Origin: Caldalkalibacillus mannanilyticus JCM 10596
GTDB lineage: Bacteria > Bacillota > Bacilli > Caldalkalibacillales > JCM-10596
Direction of reading: 5' to 3'
DNA length: 64,000 bases
NCBI RefSeq assembly: GCF_000615945.1
Contig: NZ_BAMO01000002.1
Location: 62,001 to 126,000, forward strand
Below are positions 28,863 to 37,500 of this stretch, in pieces. The notes under the pieces are model-generated. The model did not search any database and was not told the origin of the DNA. It worked only from the letters and a program-made list of their open reading frames with translations. Numbering within the stretch: position 1 is the stretch's first letter; each line of letters begins with the position of its first letter. A program made the translations under genes and the position numbers.

Positions 28863-28940
28863 CCTGTTATGGAAAGAAAGTATCAATACAACCAAGGTTG
28901 CAAATGAAATCATCAGTGTGAGTGCTTGAAATACTTCCAT
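28857..28940 (-). CDS. Putative holin-like toxin (type I toxin-antitoxin peptide)
   Basis: A 27-residue peptide, MEVFQALTLMISFATLVVL followed by ILSFHNRK: one hydrophobic helix with a charged C-terminus. This fits the Bacillales holin-like toxin family (short M-x-V-x-x-A-L-x-L-M start, then F-A-T-L-V/I-V-L-I-L-S-F). The ribosome site GGGAGGTGATG is very strong and a TATAAT box (29007-29012) lies upstream on the same strand. Its 3' end meets a bidirectional hairpin and a candidate antisense RNA. Such peptides damage the membrane when made in excess. Confidence 0.72.
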   Translation of the reverse strand: MEVFQALTLMISFATLVVLILSFHNRK

Positions 28941-29111
28941 TGGCATCACCTCCCTTCTGGGAGATTAGCCGACCGCCCTTTTAAGCCATTTTATTGTACA
29001 AGGTATATTATATCATGTATGCTTTATAAGCAGAAGGATAGTAACCAAAATATCCTATTGATTATTGTTGAGTTGTAAATATGATCTCGATAATAAAGGA
29101 GTGTGAAAGGT

Positions 29112-29636
29112 ATGAGATTAGCGAATAAAAAGGTGATTGCACTAGTGGATCATGAATTTGAAGATTTGGAACTATGGTATCCGATTATGCGTCTGCAAGA
29201 AGAAGGGGCAACTGTTCACTTGGTAGGACCTCATAAGAATGAAAAATATGTTGGGAAGTACGGAGTTCCTGCGATGTCGGATTATGCTTTCTCTGAAGTA
29301 GAGGCAGCCGAATATGATGGAATCCTAGTGCCTGGGGGCTGGGCGCCAGATAAGCTTAGAAGGTATCCAGAGGTGATTGAGATGGTTCGCCATATGGATC
29401 AAGCTCAAAAGCCAATTGGTCAAATCTGTCATGCTGGCTGGGTGTTAATTTCAGCCAAAATTCTAGAGGGTAGAAAAGTGACCAGTACACCTGGAATCAA
29501 GGATGATATGGAGAATGCAGGGTCTGTTTGGATTGATGAGCCTGTGGTTGTGGATGGACATATTGTTTCCAGTCGCCGTCCTCCAGACCTTCCCCCATAT
29601 GGGAAAGCTTTTGCCGATGCATTAGCAGAGAAATAA
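29112..29636 (+). CDS. DJ-1/PfpI family protein (type 1 glutamine amidotransferase-like)
   Basis: A 174-residue DJ-1/PfpI protein. The nucleophile elbow is QICHAGWVLIS (Cys about 107, His adjacent); the acidic partner is in DHEFEDLELWYP. It resembles the B. subtilis general stress protein YraA and may repair glycated or damaged proteins. ATG 29112 follows AAGGAG at 10 bp. A single gene, followed by its own terminator. Confidence 0.85.
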   Translation: MRLANKKVIALVDHEFEDLELWYPIMRLQEEGATVHLVGPHKNEKYVGKYGVPAMSDYAFSEVEAAEYDGILVPGGWAPDKLRRYPEVIEMVRHMDQAQKPIGQICHAGWVLISAKILEGRKVTSTPGIKDDMENAGSVWIDEPVVVDGHIVSSRRPPDLPPYGKAFADALAEK

Positions 29637-29700
29637 GCAAAGAAATCCTAGATGACATCTTCGAAAAGCTTTGATAGAAGCTTGAAGCTTTTCCTTACAT

Positions 29701-29735
29701 AAACGCTTAGGGTCTATAATCTCTAAGCGTTTTTT
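29701..29735 (+). terminator. Terminator after the PfpI-like gene
   Basis: Perfect stem AACGCTTAG / CTAAGCGTT, 12-base loop, then Ts. Confidence 0.85.
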
Positions 29736-29869
29736 GTCGTGTGGAAAAAACTGCATCTGATAGAAGTCTACTTTATTTATATAAAAGGTTAAAGAAAATT
29801 CAGAAATTACCGATTTATTAAATAAGAGAAATATAGTATAATTAAAAAAAGAATAGGGAGGTTTTATAG

Positions 29870-30163
29870 ATGGAACACAAAGAATTTTACCAACAGTCCC
29901 TTGTCACTCAGTCTAATGAATTCTCTGAAGAAGCAATCCAATCTCTCTATGCTCAAATATTTTTGGAGTTTACCTTGTTTCATGGTGAAAAAGAAAGATT
30001 AGAAAAAGCAATAGACCAATCTCTTGAAGAGCGGGATCATGACCAGTTTCTACAGCTAACGGATCGCTATATGGATTTATTGACCGAATATGAGTCTGGT
30101 ATCATTGTTAAGGAACAAGGTGTTCAATTTCATGTTTATTTTGGAAATTACAAAACAATATAA
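29870..30163 (+). CDS. IDEAL domain protein
   Basis: A 97-residue acidic cytoplasmic protein. The segment LEKAIDQSLEERDHDQFLQL (about 43-62) matches the short IDEAL domain found in Bacillales proteins of unknown function. The start follows GGGAGG, and a TATAAT-like box (TATAGTATAAT, 29832-29842) precedes it. It is a single gene ending in a bidirectional terminator. Confidence 0.65.
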   Translation: MEHKEFYQQSLVTQSNEFSEEAIQSLYAQIFLEFTLFHGEKERLEKAIDQSLEERDHDQFLQLTDRYMDLLTEYESGIIVKEQGVQFHVYFGNYKTI

Positions 30164-30171
30164 AATATAGA

Positions 30172-30209
30172 AAAGAAACCGTTTCTACGAGAGATCCGGT
30201 TTCTTTTTT
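30172..30209. terminator. Bidirectional terminator between the IDEAL gene and hemQ
   Basis: Stem AAAGAAACCG / CGGTTTCTTT (10 bp with a short spacer base), T runs on both strands. Confidence 0.8.
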
Positions 30210-30229
30210 AGTATGACCTGTTTAAAAGC

Positions 30230-30976
30230 TTATACTTTTAGGAACGACATTAAGGCGGAGGTATCCAGACGGTTTCCAACAAAGAAAGAACCGAATTCTC
30301 CGTAGCGAGCACTTACAGCATCAAATCTCATTTCATAGACAAGCTTTTTGTAGGTAACAGGATCATCAGCAAATAGGGTGACTCCCCATTCCCAATCGTC
30401 AAGTCCAACAGAACCAGAGATGACTTGAGTAACACGTCCAGCATAAGAACGACCAATCATGCCATGGCTTCTCATCATTTGACGGCGCTCTTCCATGGAA
30501 AGCATGTACCAGTTGTCATTTCCTTCACGACGTTTGTTCATTGGATAGAAGCAAACGTGATTTGTTTGTGGCAGAATTGGCTTTAAGCGACCTTGAATAT
30601 AGGGATCGGTTTCAGGGTCCACATCACCTGAGGCTACATAGTTACTTAATTCTACGATCGAAACGTAAGAATAGGTTGGTACTGTAAATTCAGCAAATTT
30701 ACTTTTGTTTAACTTTGTTTCTAATTCATTAATTTCTTGCAGAGTTGGTCGTAGGTGAATGAATAAAAGGTCGCCTTTATGACCAACGATGCTGTAGATG
30801 CCGAAGCTACCTTGTTTATTCTCTTCCACACTTGTCCATTCTTGAACTAACGTTTGCAGCTCATCTAATGCTGTGCGTCTTTCTTCTGGGGACACCATCT
30901 TCCACGAAGACCAATCCATTGATCTAAAATCATGTAGGACATACCAGCCCTCTAATGTTTGTAATGCTTCACTCAT
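30230..30976 (-). CDS. hemQ: Coproheme decarboxylase HemQ
   Basis: A 248-residue chlorite-dismutase-fold protein that converts Fe-coproporphyrin III to protohaem, the last step of the coproporphyrin-dependent pathway of Firmicutes. Landmarks are [11 protein letters not shown] at the N-terminus, [34 protein letters not shown] (catalytic Tyr and Lys region) and [18 protein letters not shown] 30976 is preferred; an upstream GTG abuts the AAAGGAG site. It is monocistronic and separate from hemEHY. Confidence 0.93.
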   Translation of the reverse strand: MSEALQTLEGWYVLHDFRSMDWSSWKMVSPEERRTALDELQTLVQEWTSVEENKQGSFGIYSIVGHKGDLLFIHLRPTLQEINELETKLNKSKFAEFTVPTYSYVSIVELSNYVASGDVDPETDPYIQGRLKPILPQTNHVCFYPMNKRREGNDNWYMLSMEERRQMMRSHGMIGRSYAGRVTQVISGSVGLDDWEWGVTLFADDPVTYKKLVYEMRFDAVSARYGEFGSFFVGNRLDTSALMSFLKV

Positions 30977-30988
30977 TATTTTCGTCAC

Positions 30989-31325
30989 TCCTTTAATAGC
31001 GGGATAGATGTATTATGTAATCTCAATCGTAATTGAGTATATCATACTTGTCTTAAAAAATCGAAAGATCGAACTGTGAACGAAGGGAAAAGATGTAAGG
31101 AGATAGAGGTTAACAACAATTCATTTTGAAAAAATATAAAGAAAATTCTAAAAAATATTCACGAAATGGACAAAGTTGTCGATAGTAATGATAAGAATAA
31201 AAATGCCAATCGGCGCTATGGACTGAAAAAATAAAAAAACTCTCAGTGTACGGTCATCTATGTAATAGAAACAGCAGGACAAGCTTACACTATTTATTGC
31301 TGGGGAATTAATCGGATATGAGAGG
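30989..31325. other. Intergenic region without a recognised gene
   Basis: AT-rich 337-bp gap between the divergent hemQ and DUF2553 genes. It must hold their promoters but I see no convincing hairpin, operator or ORF with a ribosome site. Confidence 0.6.
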
Positions 31326-31334
31326 GTGATCAAG

Positions 31335-31580
31335 ATGGAGCAAACGGGTAGAAGAAAAAAAGTGGATATTACAAGCAAAGTAACTGGCACGATCGTAGGT
31401 AATCAGATGATCCTATATGTAGGTGAGCGTGCTATTGGTCAGATGAATCTGGCGTATTTTGAACCTGAGTTTACCTTTGAGCCTGATTTTGGGTATGAGA
31501 ATAATAAGGTATATCAAATTCAGGAAGTTGGGGTTGAAGATGATCAATACGTTTCAGGCTGTGATATGGGTTGGTGCTAG
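31335..31580 (+). CDS. DUF2553 family protein (YusG-like)
   Basis: An 81-residue protein of mainly beta character: VDITSKVTGTIVGNQMILYVGERAIGQM, then GYENNKVYQI and the terminal CDMGWC with two cysteines. The pattern resembles B. subtilis YusG (DUF2553), of unknown function. ATG 31335 lies 8 bp after GAGGG. It is a single gene, followed by a weak AT-rich region. Confidence 0.6.
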   Translation: MEQTGRRKKVDITSKVTGTIVGNQMILYVGERAIGQMNLAYFEPEFTFEPDFGYENNKVYQIQEVGVEDDQYVSGCDMGWC

Positions 31581-31689
31581 ACATTAAATTGATTTAACAT
31601 ATAGAATAAGAGGGGAAAGGTGAGCTTGTAGTTCATCCTTCCTCTCTTTTTCATGTGGAGTGAGAAATTCTTAAAAGGAAGTGCCTGTA

Positions 31690-32550
31690 TTGTCTATTTT
31701 AGCAAATGTAGCAGATGATCTGAATCGAGATCACCTGCGTATTGACTGTGAACAATGTTTTGGATTATGCTGCGTAGCCTTGCCATTTGCCTCCTCAGCA
31801 GATTTTGCGCTGGACAAAAATGGGGGACAGCCCTGTCAGCATTTACAATCCGATTTCCGTTGTGGTATTCACAAAGACCTTCGAGCAACGGGTTTTCGAG
31901 GGTGTACCGTTTATGAATGCTTCGGAGCAGGACAAAAGGTGTCTCAGCTAACCTTTGAAGGAAAGGATTGGCGACGTGATCCCCTTGCGGCGAAGCAAAT
32001 GTTTGAGGTGTTTCCTATCATGCAACAGCTTCATGAAATGCTCTGGTATCTGAGCGAAGCCATCACCTTAAAAGCAACGACCTCCATTCATCAGGATCTT
32101 CACGAAGCCCTTGAGAAAACGGAAGAATTGACGCTTCTTTCTCCTGACTCTCTAATGAAACTGGACATCCCTGCACATCGAGCAGAAATCAATGTATTGC
32201 TTCTACAAACGAGTGAACTGGTCCGTGCTGCTGTGCCTCCTAGACAAAAGAATTCCAAAAAGAAGGGAAAAATACCCGGACGTGGAGCTGATCTTATGGG
32301 GGCTAATCTAAGAAAAGCGGATCTTAGAGGAGCCAATTTAAGAGGCGCTTACTTGATTGCTGCCGATCTTCGCGAAGCCGATCTCAGAGAAGCAGATCTT
32401 ATTGGAGCTGATTTTCGGGATGCGGATCTTAGAGGAGCGAATCTGACAGGGAGTATTTTTCTGACACAAGCTCAGATCAATGCAGCCAAGGGGAATACCC
32501 AAACGAAGCTTCCACCTGGATTAAGAGCCCCCGCACATTGGTTTGTGTAA
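31690..32550 (+). CDS. Cysteine-cluster (YkgJ-like) plus pentapeptide-repeat protein
   Basis: About 286 residues. The N-terminal part (about 15-85) has a CEQCFGLCC motif and further cysteines (QPCQHL, FRCGIH, GCTVYECFG) as in YkgJ-type putative metal or cluster-binding domains. A helical linker follows, then a basic patch (KNSKKKGK), and a right-handed pentapeptide repeat helix (about 195-265) of A(D/N)LR units such as ADLRGANLRGAYLIAADLRE. TTG 31690 is chosen; GTG 31681 touches the AAGGAA site. The function is unknown. Confidence 0.75.
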   Translation: MSILANVADDLNRDHLRIDCEQCFGLCCVALPFASSADFALDKNGGQPCQHLQSDFRCGIHKDLRATGFRGCTVYECFGAGQKVSQLTFEGKDWRRDPLAAKQMFEVFPIMQQLHEMLWYLSEAITLKATTSIHQDLHEALEKTEELTLLSPDSLMKLDIPAHRAEINVLLLQTSELVRAAVPPRQKNSKKKGKIPGRGADLMGANLRKADLRGANLRGAYLIAADLREADLREADLIGADFRDADLRGANLTGSIFLTQAQINAAKGNTQTKLPPGLRAPAHWFV

Positions 32551-32570
32551 TGGGAGGCTCTTTCTTTTTC
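32523..32570 (+). terminator. Probable terminator overlapping the pentapeptide gene end
   Basis: Arms AAGAGCC (32523-32529) and GGCTCTT (32556-32562), then TTCTTTTTC. The left arm lies inside the last codons. Confidence 0.5.
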
Positions 32571-32580
32571 ATTTCACGGC

Positions 32581-33549
32581 TTACATATTTTTAGGATCTT
32601 CTTTTCTTGAGAATTTCCGTAGGATATAGATCAAAAATGAAATAGGTAAAGCAAGCAAGACGAGGTAAGGAACCATAGTTACAAGTACGATAAAGCCTTT
32701 TTTTCCAAAGGCGATGATTTGCTTAAACGATTGTTTAAAACCAATCCATGCTTCTCTCAGGATCGAGGTATCCTCTTGATTGGCCTCTAGAAGCTCTTTT
32801 TCTACTTGAAAGAGATCCAGTGTAAGCTTCACCGTAGAAGTGACTTGGGAGAGAAATTTCTGACGTCCTTCCAGTCTTTCGATGGATTCTCTGATTCTGG
32901 ACAGTTCATTTTCGATTTTTAGCATTTCTTCAATTGTATTGGCTTTTTCGTAGAGGCTTAAGATACGTTCTTCATGCTTTTTTAAGTTGCGTAATCTGGA
33001 GTCATTATCTACAAATTCAGCCGTTACATCCTGCCCGGATACTTGACGATTGATGATGTTGCCTTGACTTTCCACCTGCTGGAGGAAATCCTCAAATTCA
33101 TTGACAGGAATGCGCAGAATAAGCTGAGCGTGGTGCTCGGTATAATCTTTCCCTTCCTTCTTCCATTCGTGTAGAGATTCGATATAAGCCCCAGAGAATC
33201 GACTTACCTTGGCTTCTACCTCTGTAATCACTTCTTTTAGGTTTTGAACCTGTTGTTCAATGAGTTGTTCACGGATGATTTTTCGACTCGTATCTTCTTG
33301 TGGAGAGGAGCTGGATGGAGCACGACCATTTTGGACTTCTGTCTGCTCCTGGACTTCATCAGCACCAGCAAGCCGACCTATTTTTTCTTCTTCTGGAGAA
33401 GAGGCATATTCAGCATAGTCCTGTGCTACCGTTCCATTCATCATCTCTCCACCATAATCTTGACTCTCATATCCTTTACTACTGCAACCGGCTAAGAGCA
33501 GTAGTATCAAGCTGAGTAGGATCCAACTTTTTTTATAATAGCGAAACAT
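32581..33549 (-). CDS. DUF4349 family lipoprotein
   Basis: A 322-residue lipoprotein: lipobox LLLLAGCSS (Cys about 21), an acidic low-complexity part, then the DUF4349 domain (about 85-290) with FSGAYIESL, LILRIPVNEFEDFLQQVE, a long coiled coil (RLRNLKKHEERILSLYEKANTIEEML region, about 195-240) and a C-terminal membrane helix (about 283-312) followed by basic residues. ATG 33549 is preceded by GAAGGGGG, which is also the 3' arm of the hem operon terminator. Confidence 0.82.
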   Translation of the reverse strand: MFRYYKKSWILLSLILLLLAGCSSKGYESQDYGGEMMNGTVAQDYAEYASSPEEEKIGRLAGADEVQEQTEVQNGRAPSSSSPQEDTSRKIIREQLIEQQVQNLKEVITEVEAKVSRFSGAYIESLHEWKKEGKDYTEHHAQLILRIPVNEFEDFLQQVESQGNIINRQVSGQDVTAEFVDNDSRLRNLKKHEERILSLYEKANTIEEMLKIENELSRIRESIERLEGRQKFLSQVTSTVKLTLDLFQVEKELLEANQEDTSILREAWIGFKQSFKQIIAFGKKGFIVLVTMVPYLVLLALPISFLIYILRKFSRKEDPKNM

Positions 33550-33550
33550 T

Positions 33551-33610
33551 AAAAAAACCCCCTTCGAGTTCAATCTATCTCTTTGCAGACATAGACGAAC
33601 CAGAAGGGGG
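33551..33610 (-). terminator. Terminator of the hemEHY operon, containing the next gene's ribosome site
   Basis: Minus strand: CCCCCTTC (33603-33610) pairs with GAAGGGGG (33558-33565), inner GTTC/GAAC also pairs, followed by seven Ts. The start codon of the DUF4349 gene comes two bases after the T run. Confidence 0.8.
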
Positions 33611-33645
33611 AAAGGTTGCGATCAGGAGTAGTTGACAGCTATCTC

Positions 33646-35088
33646 TTATCCTATATAGCTAGTGATTTCTTGTGCCGCTTCTTTTCCCTGCCTCACACAG
33701 TCAGGAATCCCAATCCCCCCATAACCAGCTCCTGTCAGCAGGATGCCAGGTAGCTTCTGAGCAACATCTTGGCGGATACGCTTTATTCTCTCCAGATGTC
33801 CTAGCGGGTATTGGGGCATAGAGTGAAAGAGGCGCGTCACTTCAACTTCTTTAGAAGGAACGGTAATTCCCATTAGCTCTCGCAGGTCTTTAGCCACTTT
33901 TTCCATGATCTCTTGGTCTGAGAGATGAACGATTTCTTCTTCTCCAGCCCTTCCAACATAACAGCGTAAGAGAATCTGCCTTGAGGGGCGGTATGCAGCC
34001 ACTTGACTGAAGTCCAAGTACAGGCTGTGATGGAGCGTCCTTCTTTTCGAGGAACAACAAACCCAGAACCATCAAGAGGAAAGGAAATTTGGTCCTGATT
34101 GAAGGTCATCACAATATTCGCTACAGAAGCATAACGAACCGAGTTTAATTCCTCTGTACTAGGAACATGAGGGGCTAACAACTGAGCACTCACACTAGGT
34201 GGAGTAGCCATAATAATAGCATCGGCATGCACCACCTCTTGAGTAGAAAGCAGCAATTCATATTGTACGGTCTGATCTTCCATCGTACTAGGTGTAATGC
34301 TCTCCACCCCTGTAGAGTGAAGCAGTTTCGCGTCTTGAAGAGTTTCTACTAAACGTTCTGTTAGTGTACTTAGACCGTTTTTGTATGTCAAAAACATGCT
34401 TTTTCTTGCGATCTCTGGAATGTTTTGTACACTAGGAGTATGTTTCTTTCCAGCTAACATTCCCAGAATTAAACTACGGTATTTTTTTTCAATCTGATGA
34501 AATTGAGGGAAGGTAGCTTGTAAGCTTAACGTCTTTGAATCACCGGCATAGATTCCGGCTAATAAAGGCTCTGCAATATGAGCACGACTTCCTTGCCCAA
34601 TCTGCGTTCGAGAAATTGCCCCAGTGCTTCATCAGATTGTTCCTTGCGTCGGGGCAGAATTAGGTCCAAACCAGCACGAAGCTTCCCGAGGGAGAGATTA
34701 AACCTGTTTGGACAAAAGGAAGAACCTCTGTAGGAATACCAAAGATAAGACCAGGCGGCATACGATGCAGCTTTCCTTTATGGAGGATATAGGTTTTCTT
34801 GGCTTTAGGATTGGTTCCTACAAGCTCCTGTTCTAGCCCTAGGTCCTTGGAAATGTCTAAGATAGGTGTTTTTCGTGCTAAAAAAGAATCAGGTCCTCGT
34901 TCGATGACAAATCCATCACGTCGTAATGTATTGATTTTTCCACCAAAGGAAGCCTCTTTTTCAATCACCGTTAAATCAAGAGGGATCTTGTTCTCTGTAC
35001 ATAGCTTCTGTGTGTAGAAGGCGGCGCTTAAACCACTGATTCCGCCCCCTATAATGACTACTTTTTTTCTTCCTTTTTCTGCCCCCAT
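33646..35088 (-). CDS. hemY: Coproporphyrinogen III oxidase HemY/CgoX, frame broken three times
   Basis: About 481 residues after repair. FAD site [16 protein letters not shown] at the N-terminus, then [30 protein letters not shown] and the C-terminal [18 protein letters not shown]. It oxidises coproporphyrinogen III to coproporphyrin III. Breaks (all single missing bases): near 34694 ([14 protein letters not shown] restored), near 34593 ([12 protein letters not shown] restored) and near 33972 ([15 protein letters not shown] restored). An essential-type gene broken three times argues strongly for sequence error. It follows hemH with a 5-bp gap. Confidence 0.87.
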
Positions 35089-35093
35089 TTATG

Positions 35094-36023
35094 TTACTTC
35101 CTTTCTAATTCAGCTAGAACGACGTCAGCCAACACTTTCATGTATTGTGGATCTGTGTTTAGAGATTCCGTCCTTTTAAGCTGCATTCCTAGTTCCTTCG
35201 CTGTAGCTTGGCATTCGATGTCAATATCATAGAGAACTTCTAGATGATCGGATACGAAGCCAACAGGACAAATCAGAACCTGTTTTATTTGCTCTTCGAT
35301 ATGGATGGTGTGGAGAACATCTAGAATGTCAGGACCTAACCAAGGAGTCGCCGTTTGTCCTGCGCTTTGCCAAGCAAATTGCCAGTTGTCAATCCCAGCT
35401 TGTTCAGCAACAGCCTTCGATGTTTCTAATAACTGATCCTGATAAGGGTCTTTCATTTCAATTATTTTTTCAGGAAGACTATGTGCCGTGAAGATCACGC
35501 GCACTTGTTCTCTTGTTAGATCGCCAAAGCTAGCTAACGTCGTTTTTACTCTTTCTGCTAGGGTTTGAATTAAATCAGGATGCAGATGGTAGCTTTTGAC
35601 AAAGGACATATCGATGCCGAGTTGTTCTGCTGTTTCCTTCGCTCTTTTAATATAGCCGCCTACACTCATGAGAGAGTAATGTGGAGCAAGAACGACACCT
35701 ACGGCTTGAGTAATTCCGTCCGTCGCCATTTGGCTAACGCCTTCTTCGATGAGCGGATGGGCATGCTTGAGCCCTTGATAGCAGACAAACTGATGCTCTG
35801 TCGCTCTCTGATTTAATTCCTGTTCTAAAGCTTGTACCTGTTTGTTTGTATTTTCTCTCAGAGGAAACAATCCCCCAATGGCTTCGTAGCGCTCTGTGAG
35901 TTCCTCTAGCTGTTCGGGAGAGGGAGGATTGCCACGGCGTATATGTGTATAATACTCTTCGACCTGTTCTAAGTTAGCAGGCGTACCATAAGACATGACA
36001 AATACTCCAATTTTCTTGGACAT
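35094..36023 (-). CDS. hemH: Coproporphyrin III ferrochelatase HemH/CpfC
   Basis: A 309-residue ferrochelatase of the soluble Firmicute type that inserts iron into coproporphyrin III. Landmarks are VFVMSYGTPANLEQVEEYYTHIRRG at the N-terminus, QGLKHAHPLIEEG, FTAHSLPEKI (metal-ligand His) and ICPVGFVSDHLEVLYDID (with the catalytic Glu). No C-terminal cluster motif. Middle gene of hemE-hemH-hemY, 18 bp after hemE. Confidence 0.95.
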   Translation of the reverse strand: MSKKIGVFVMSYGTPANLEQVEEYYTHIRRGNPPSPEQLEELTERYEAIGGLFPLRENTNKQVQALEQELNQRATEHQFVCYQGLKHAHPLIEEGVSQMATDGITQAVGVVLAPHYSLMSVGGYIKRAKETAEQLGIDMSFVKSYHLHPDLIQTLAERVKTTLASFGDLTREQVRVIFTAHSLPEKIIEMKDPYQDQLLETSKAVAEQAGIDNWQFAWQSAGQTATPWLGPDILDVLHTIHIEEQIKQVLICPVGFVSDHLEVLYDIDIECQATAKELGMQLKRTESLNTDPQYMKVLADVVLAELERK

Positions 36024-36041
36024 TCAAAATCCCTTCTTTCT

Positions 36042-37088
36042 CTATCTTTGAGCCAAGGCTTTGGCTGAATATTCATGGATGAACGAGGTAAGCTGCTCTA
36101 GCTTCTCGATGGATGCTTCTGGGAAGAGTCCATGTCCTACATTGAAGATATATCCAGGCTGTTTAATCCCTTGATCTATGATTTCTTTGGCATAGCTTTC
36201 AATGACTGACATAGGAGCTGTTAGAATCATTGGGTCAAGATTTCCTTGGATGGCAAAGCGTTCTCCGATCCTCTTGCGTCCTTCAGTAATAGAAACTCTC
36301 CAATCGACTCCAATCACTTCAGCATCAAGATGTTGAAGGTGGGGAAGGAGCTCTCCTGAACTGACTCCCGGAAAATAGATTCGAGGGATATTCGCTTCTC
36401 CGATGGCAGAGAAAATCCGTTCAATTGTAGGCAGGACAAATTGAACAAAGTCCTTAGGGGCAAGAGCACCTACCCAGCTATCAAAGACCTGTATTGCCTT
36501 TGCACCTGCGGCGATCTGAGCTTTTAGATAGGTGATGAGCATATCCCCTAATTTATCCATTAACTTCTTCCATAGTTCCGGCTCACTATACATGAGCTGC
36601 TTTGTTCTGAGATAGTTTCTAGAAGGCTTTCCTTCTATGAGATAGCTGGCTATGGTAAAGGGAGCCCCAACAAAAGTGATGAGAGGGACTGATAATTCAC
36701 GCTCTAAGATGTTGATGGTTTTGATAACATGAGAAAGATCCTTCTCCACATCGATCGGTCGAAGGCGTTCAATATCCTGAGAGGTTCGAATCGGATTGTG
36801 GATGACAGGACCTACATTTTGAACAATATCAAAATCAATCCCAATAGAAGCAACAGGATTCATGATATCAGAGTAGAGAATCGCTGCATCGACTCCTAAT
36901 TTATGTATTGGCAGCATGGTGACTTCTGCTGCTAGCTCAGGCTGTAAGCAAATTTCTAATAGACTATATTTTTCTTTGATCTTACGATAAGCTGGATCAT
37001 ATCTTCCTGCTTGGCGCATATACCATACTGGGACATGTCCTACTTCTTCTTTTCTACAGGCTTTAATAAAAGTATCATTATAGCTCAT
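36042..37088 (-). CDS. hemE: Uroporphyrinogen decarboxylase HemE
   Basis: A 348-residue TIM-barrel enzyme that decarboxylates uroporphyrinogen III to coproporphyrinogen III. VPVWYMRQAGRY near residue 20 is the signature; LYSDIMNP, GAPFTIASYLIEG, FDSWVGALAP and FNVGHGLFPEA follow. First gene of the hem operon. Confidence 0.95.
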   Translation of the reverse strand: MSYNDTFIKACRKEEVGHVPVWYMRQAGRYDPAYRKIKEKYSLLEICLQPELAAEVTMLPIHKLGVDAAILYSDIMNPVASIGIDFDIVQNVGPVIHNPIRTSQDIERLRPIDVEKDLSHVIKTINILERELSVPLITFVGAPFTIASYLIEGKPSRNYLRTKQLMYSEPELWKKLMDKLGDMLITYLKAQIAAGAKAIQVFDSWVGALAPKDFVQFVLPTIERIFSAIGEANIPRIYFPGVSSGELLPHLQHLDAEVIGVDWRVSITEGRKRIGERFAIQGNLDPMILTAPMSVIESYAKEIIDQGIKQPGYIFNVGHGLFPEASIEKLEQLTSFIHEYSAKALAQR

Positions 37089-37270
37089 TTTGTTCCCTCT
37101 TTCTGCGAACTTGTTATTATCATTATGCCTTTTTTACTGAATCGTAACAACCTTGAAGCTATTTTTGATTATGACAAATACTTGACAAAAAAGAATTGAC
37201 ATCATTTTTTTATATGATAATATACTTTAATAAAGCTTCAAATTTTCGAAAAACTGCATATGATGAAATA

Positions 37271-37379
37271 CTTCTTATCCAGAGTGGTGGAGGGACTGGC
37301 CCAATGAAACCCGGCAACCTAAATCTTTATGATTTAAAGGTGCTAAATCCTGCAGAATGATGATCTGGGAGATGAGGAG
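37271..37379 (+). promoter_or_regulatory. SAM-I (S-box) riboswitch
   Basis: Conserved S-box core AGAGTGGTGGAGGGACTGG, CCAATGAAACCCGGCAACC and AAGGTGCTAAATCC. P1 is formed by CTTCTTATC (37271-37279) with GATGAGGAG (37371-37379). Two TTGACA boxes (37182, 37196) and a TATACT (37221) lie upstream. It represses homoserine dehydrogenase when SAM is plentiful. Confidence 0.96.
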
Positions 37380-37400
37380 AGTTTTTATATAGATACATGT

Positions 37401-37442
37401 AACAAACTCCTCTTCATCTTCGAAGAGGGGTTTGTTTTTTTT
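37401..37442 (+). terminator. SAM riboswitch terminator
   Basis: Stem AACAAACTCCTCTTC / GAAGAGGGGTTTGTT (15 bp, one G-U pair) and a T run; CTCCTC of the left arm can alternatively pair with GAGGAG at 37374, the anti-terminator. Confidence 0.93.
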
Positions 37443-37500
37443 ATATTGTAGAGCGAACAAGAGCGAAGAAAATCGACATTTTATGGAGGTGCTCATAAGA

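Larger units (their letters stand above)
28749..28865 (+). ncRNA. Predicted antisense antitoxin RNA of a type I toxin-antitoxin pair
   Basis: Inferred transcript of about 115 nt from the promoter at 28714 to the hairpin at 28826-28862. It contains the strong hairpin AAGGACGGTG / CACCGTCCTT (28756-28780) and overlaps the last codon and 3' region of the toxin gene on the minus strand, the layout of txpA/RatA. Both transcripts also share an AAGGGCGGT element (28800-28808 plus; 28971-28979 minus), which could start RNA-RNA pairing. This is inference from layout. Confidence 0.45.

Noticed and set aside
37432-37500. N-terminal extension of homoserine dehydrogenase
   Set aside because: It overlaps the terminator of the SAM riboswitch.
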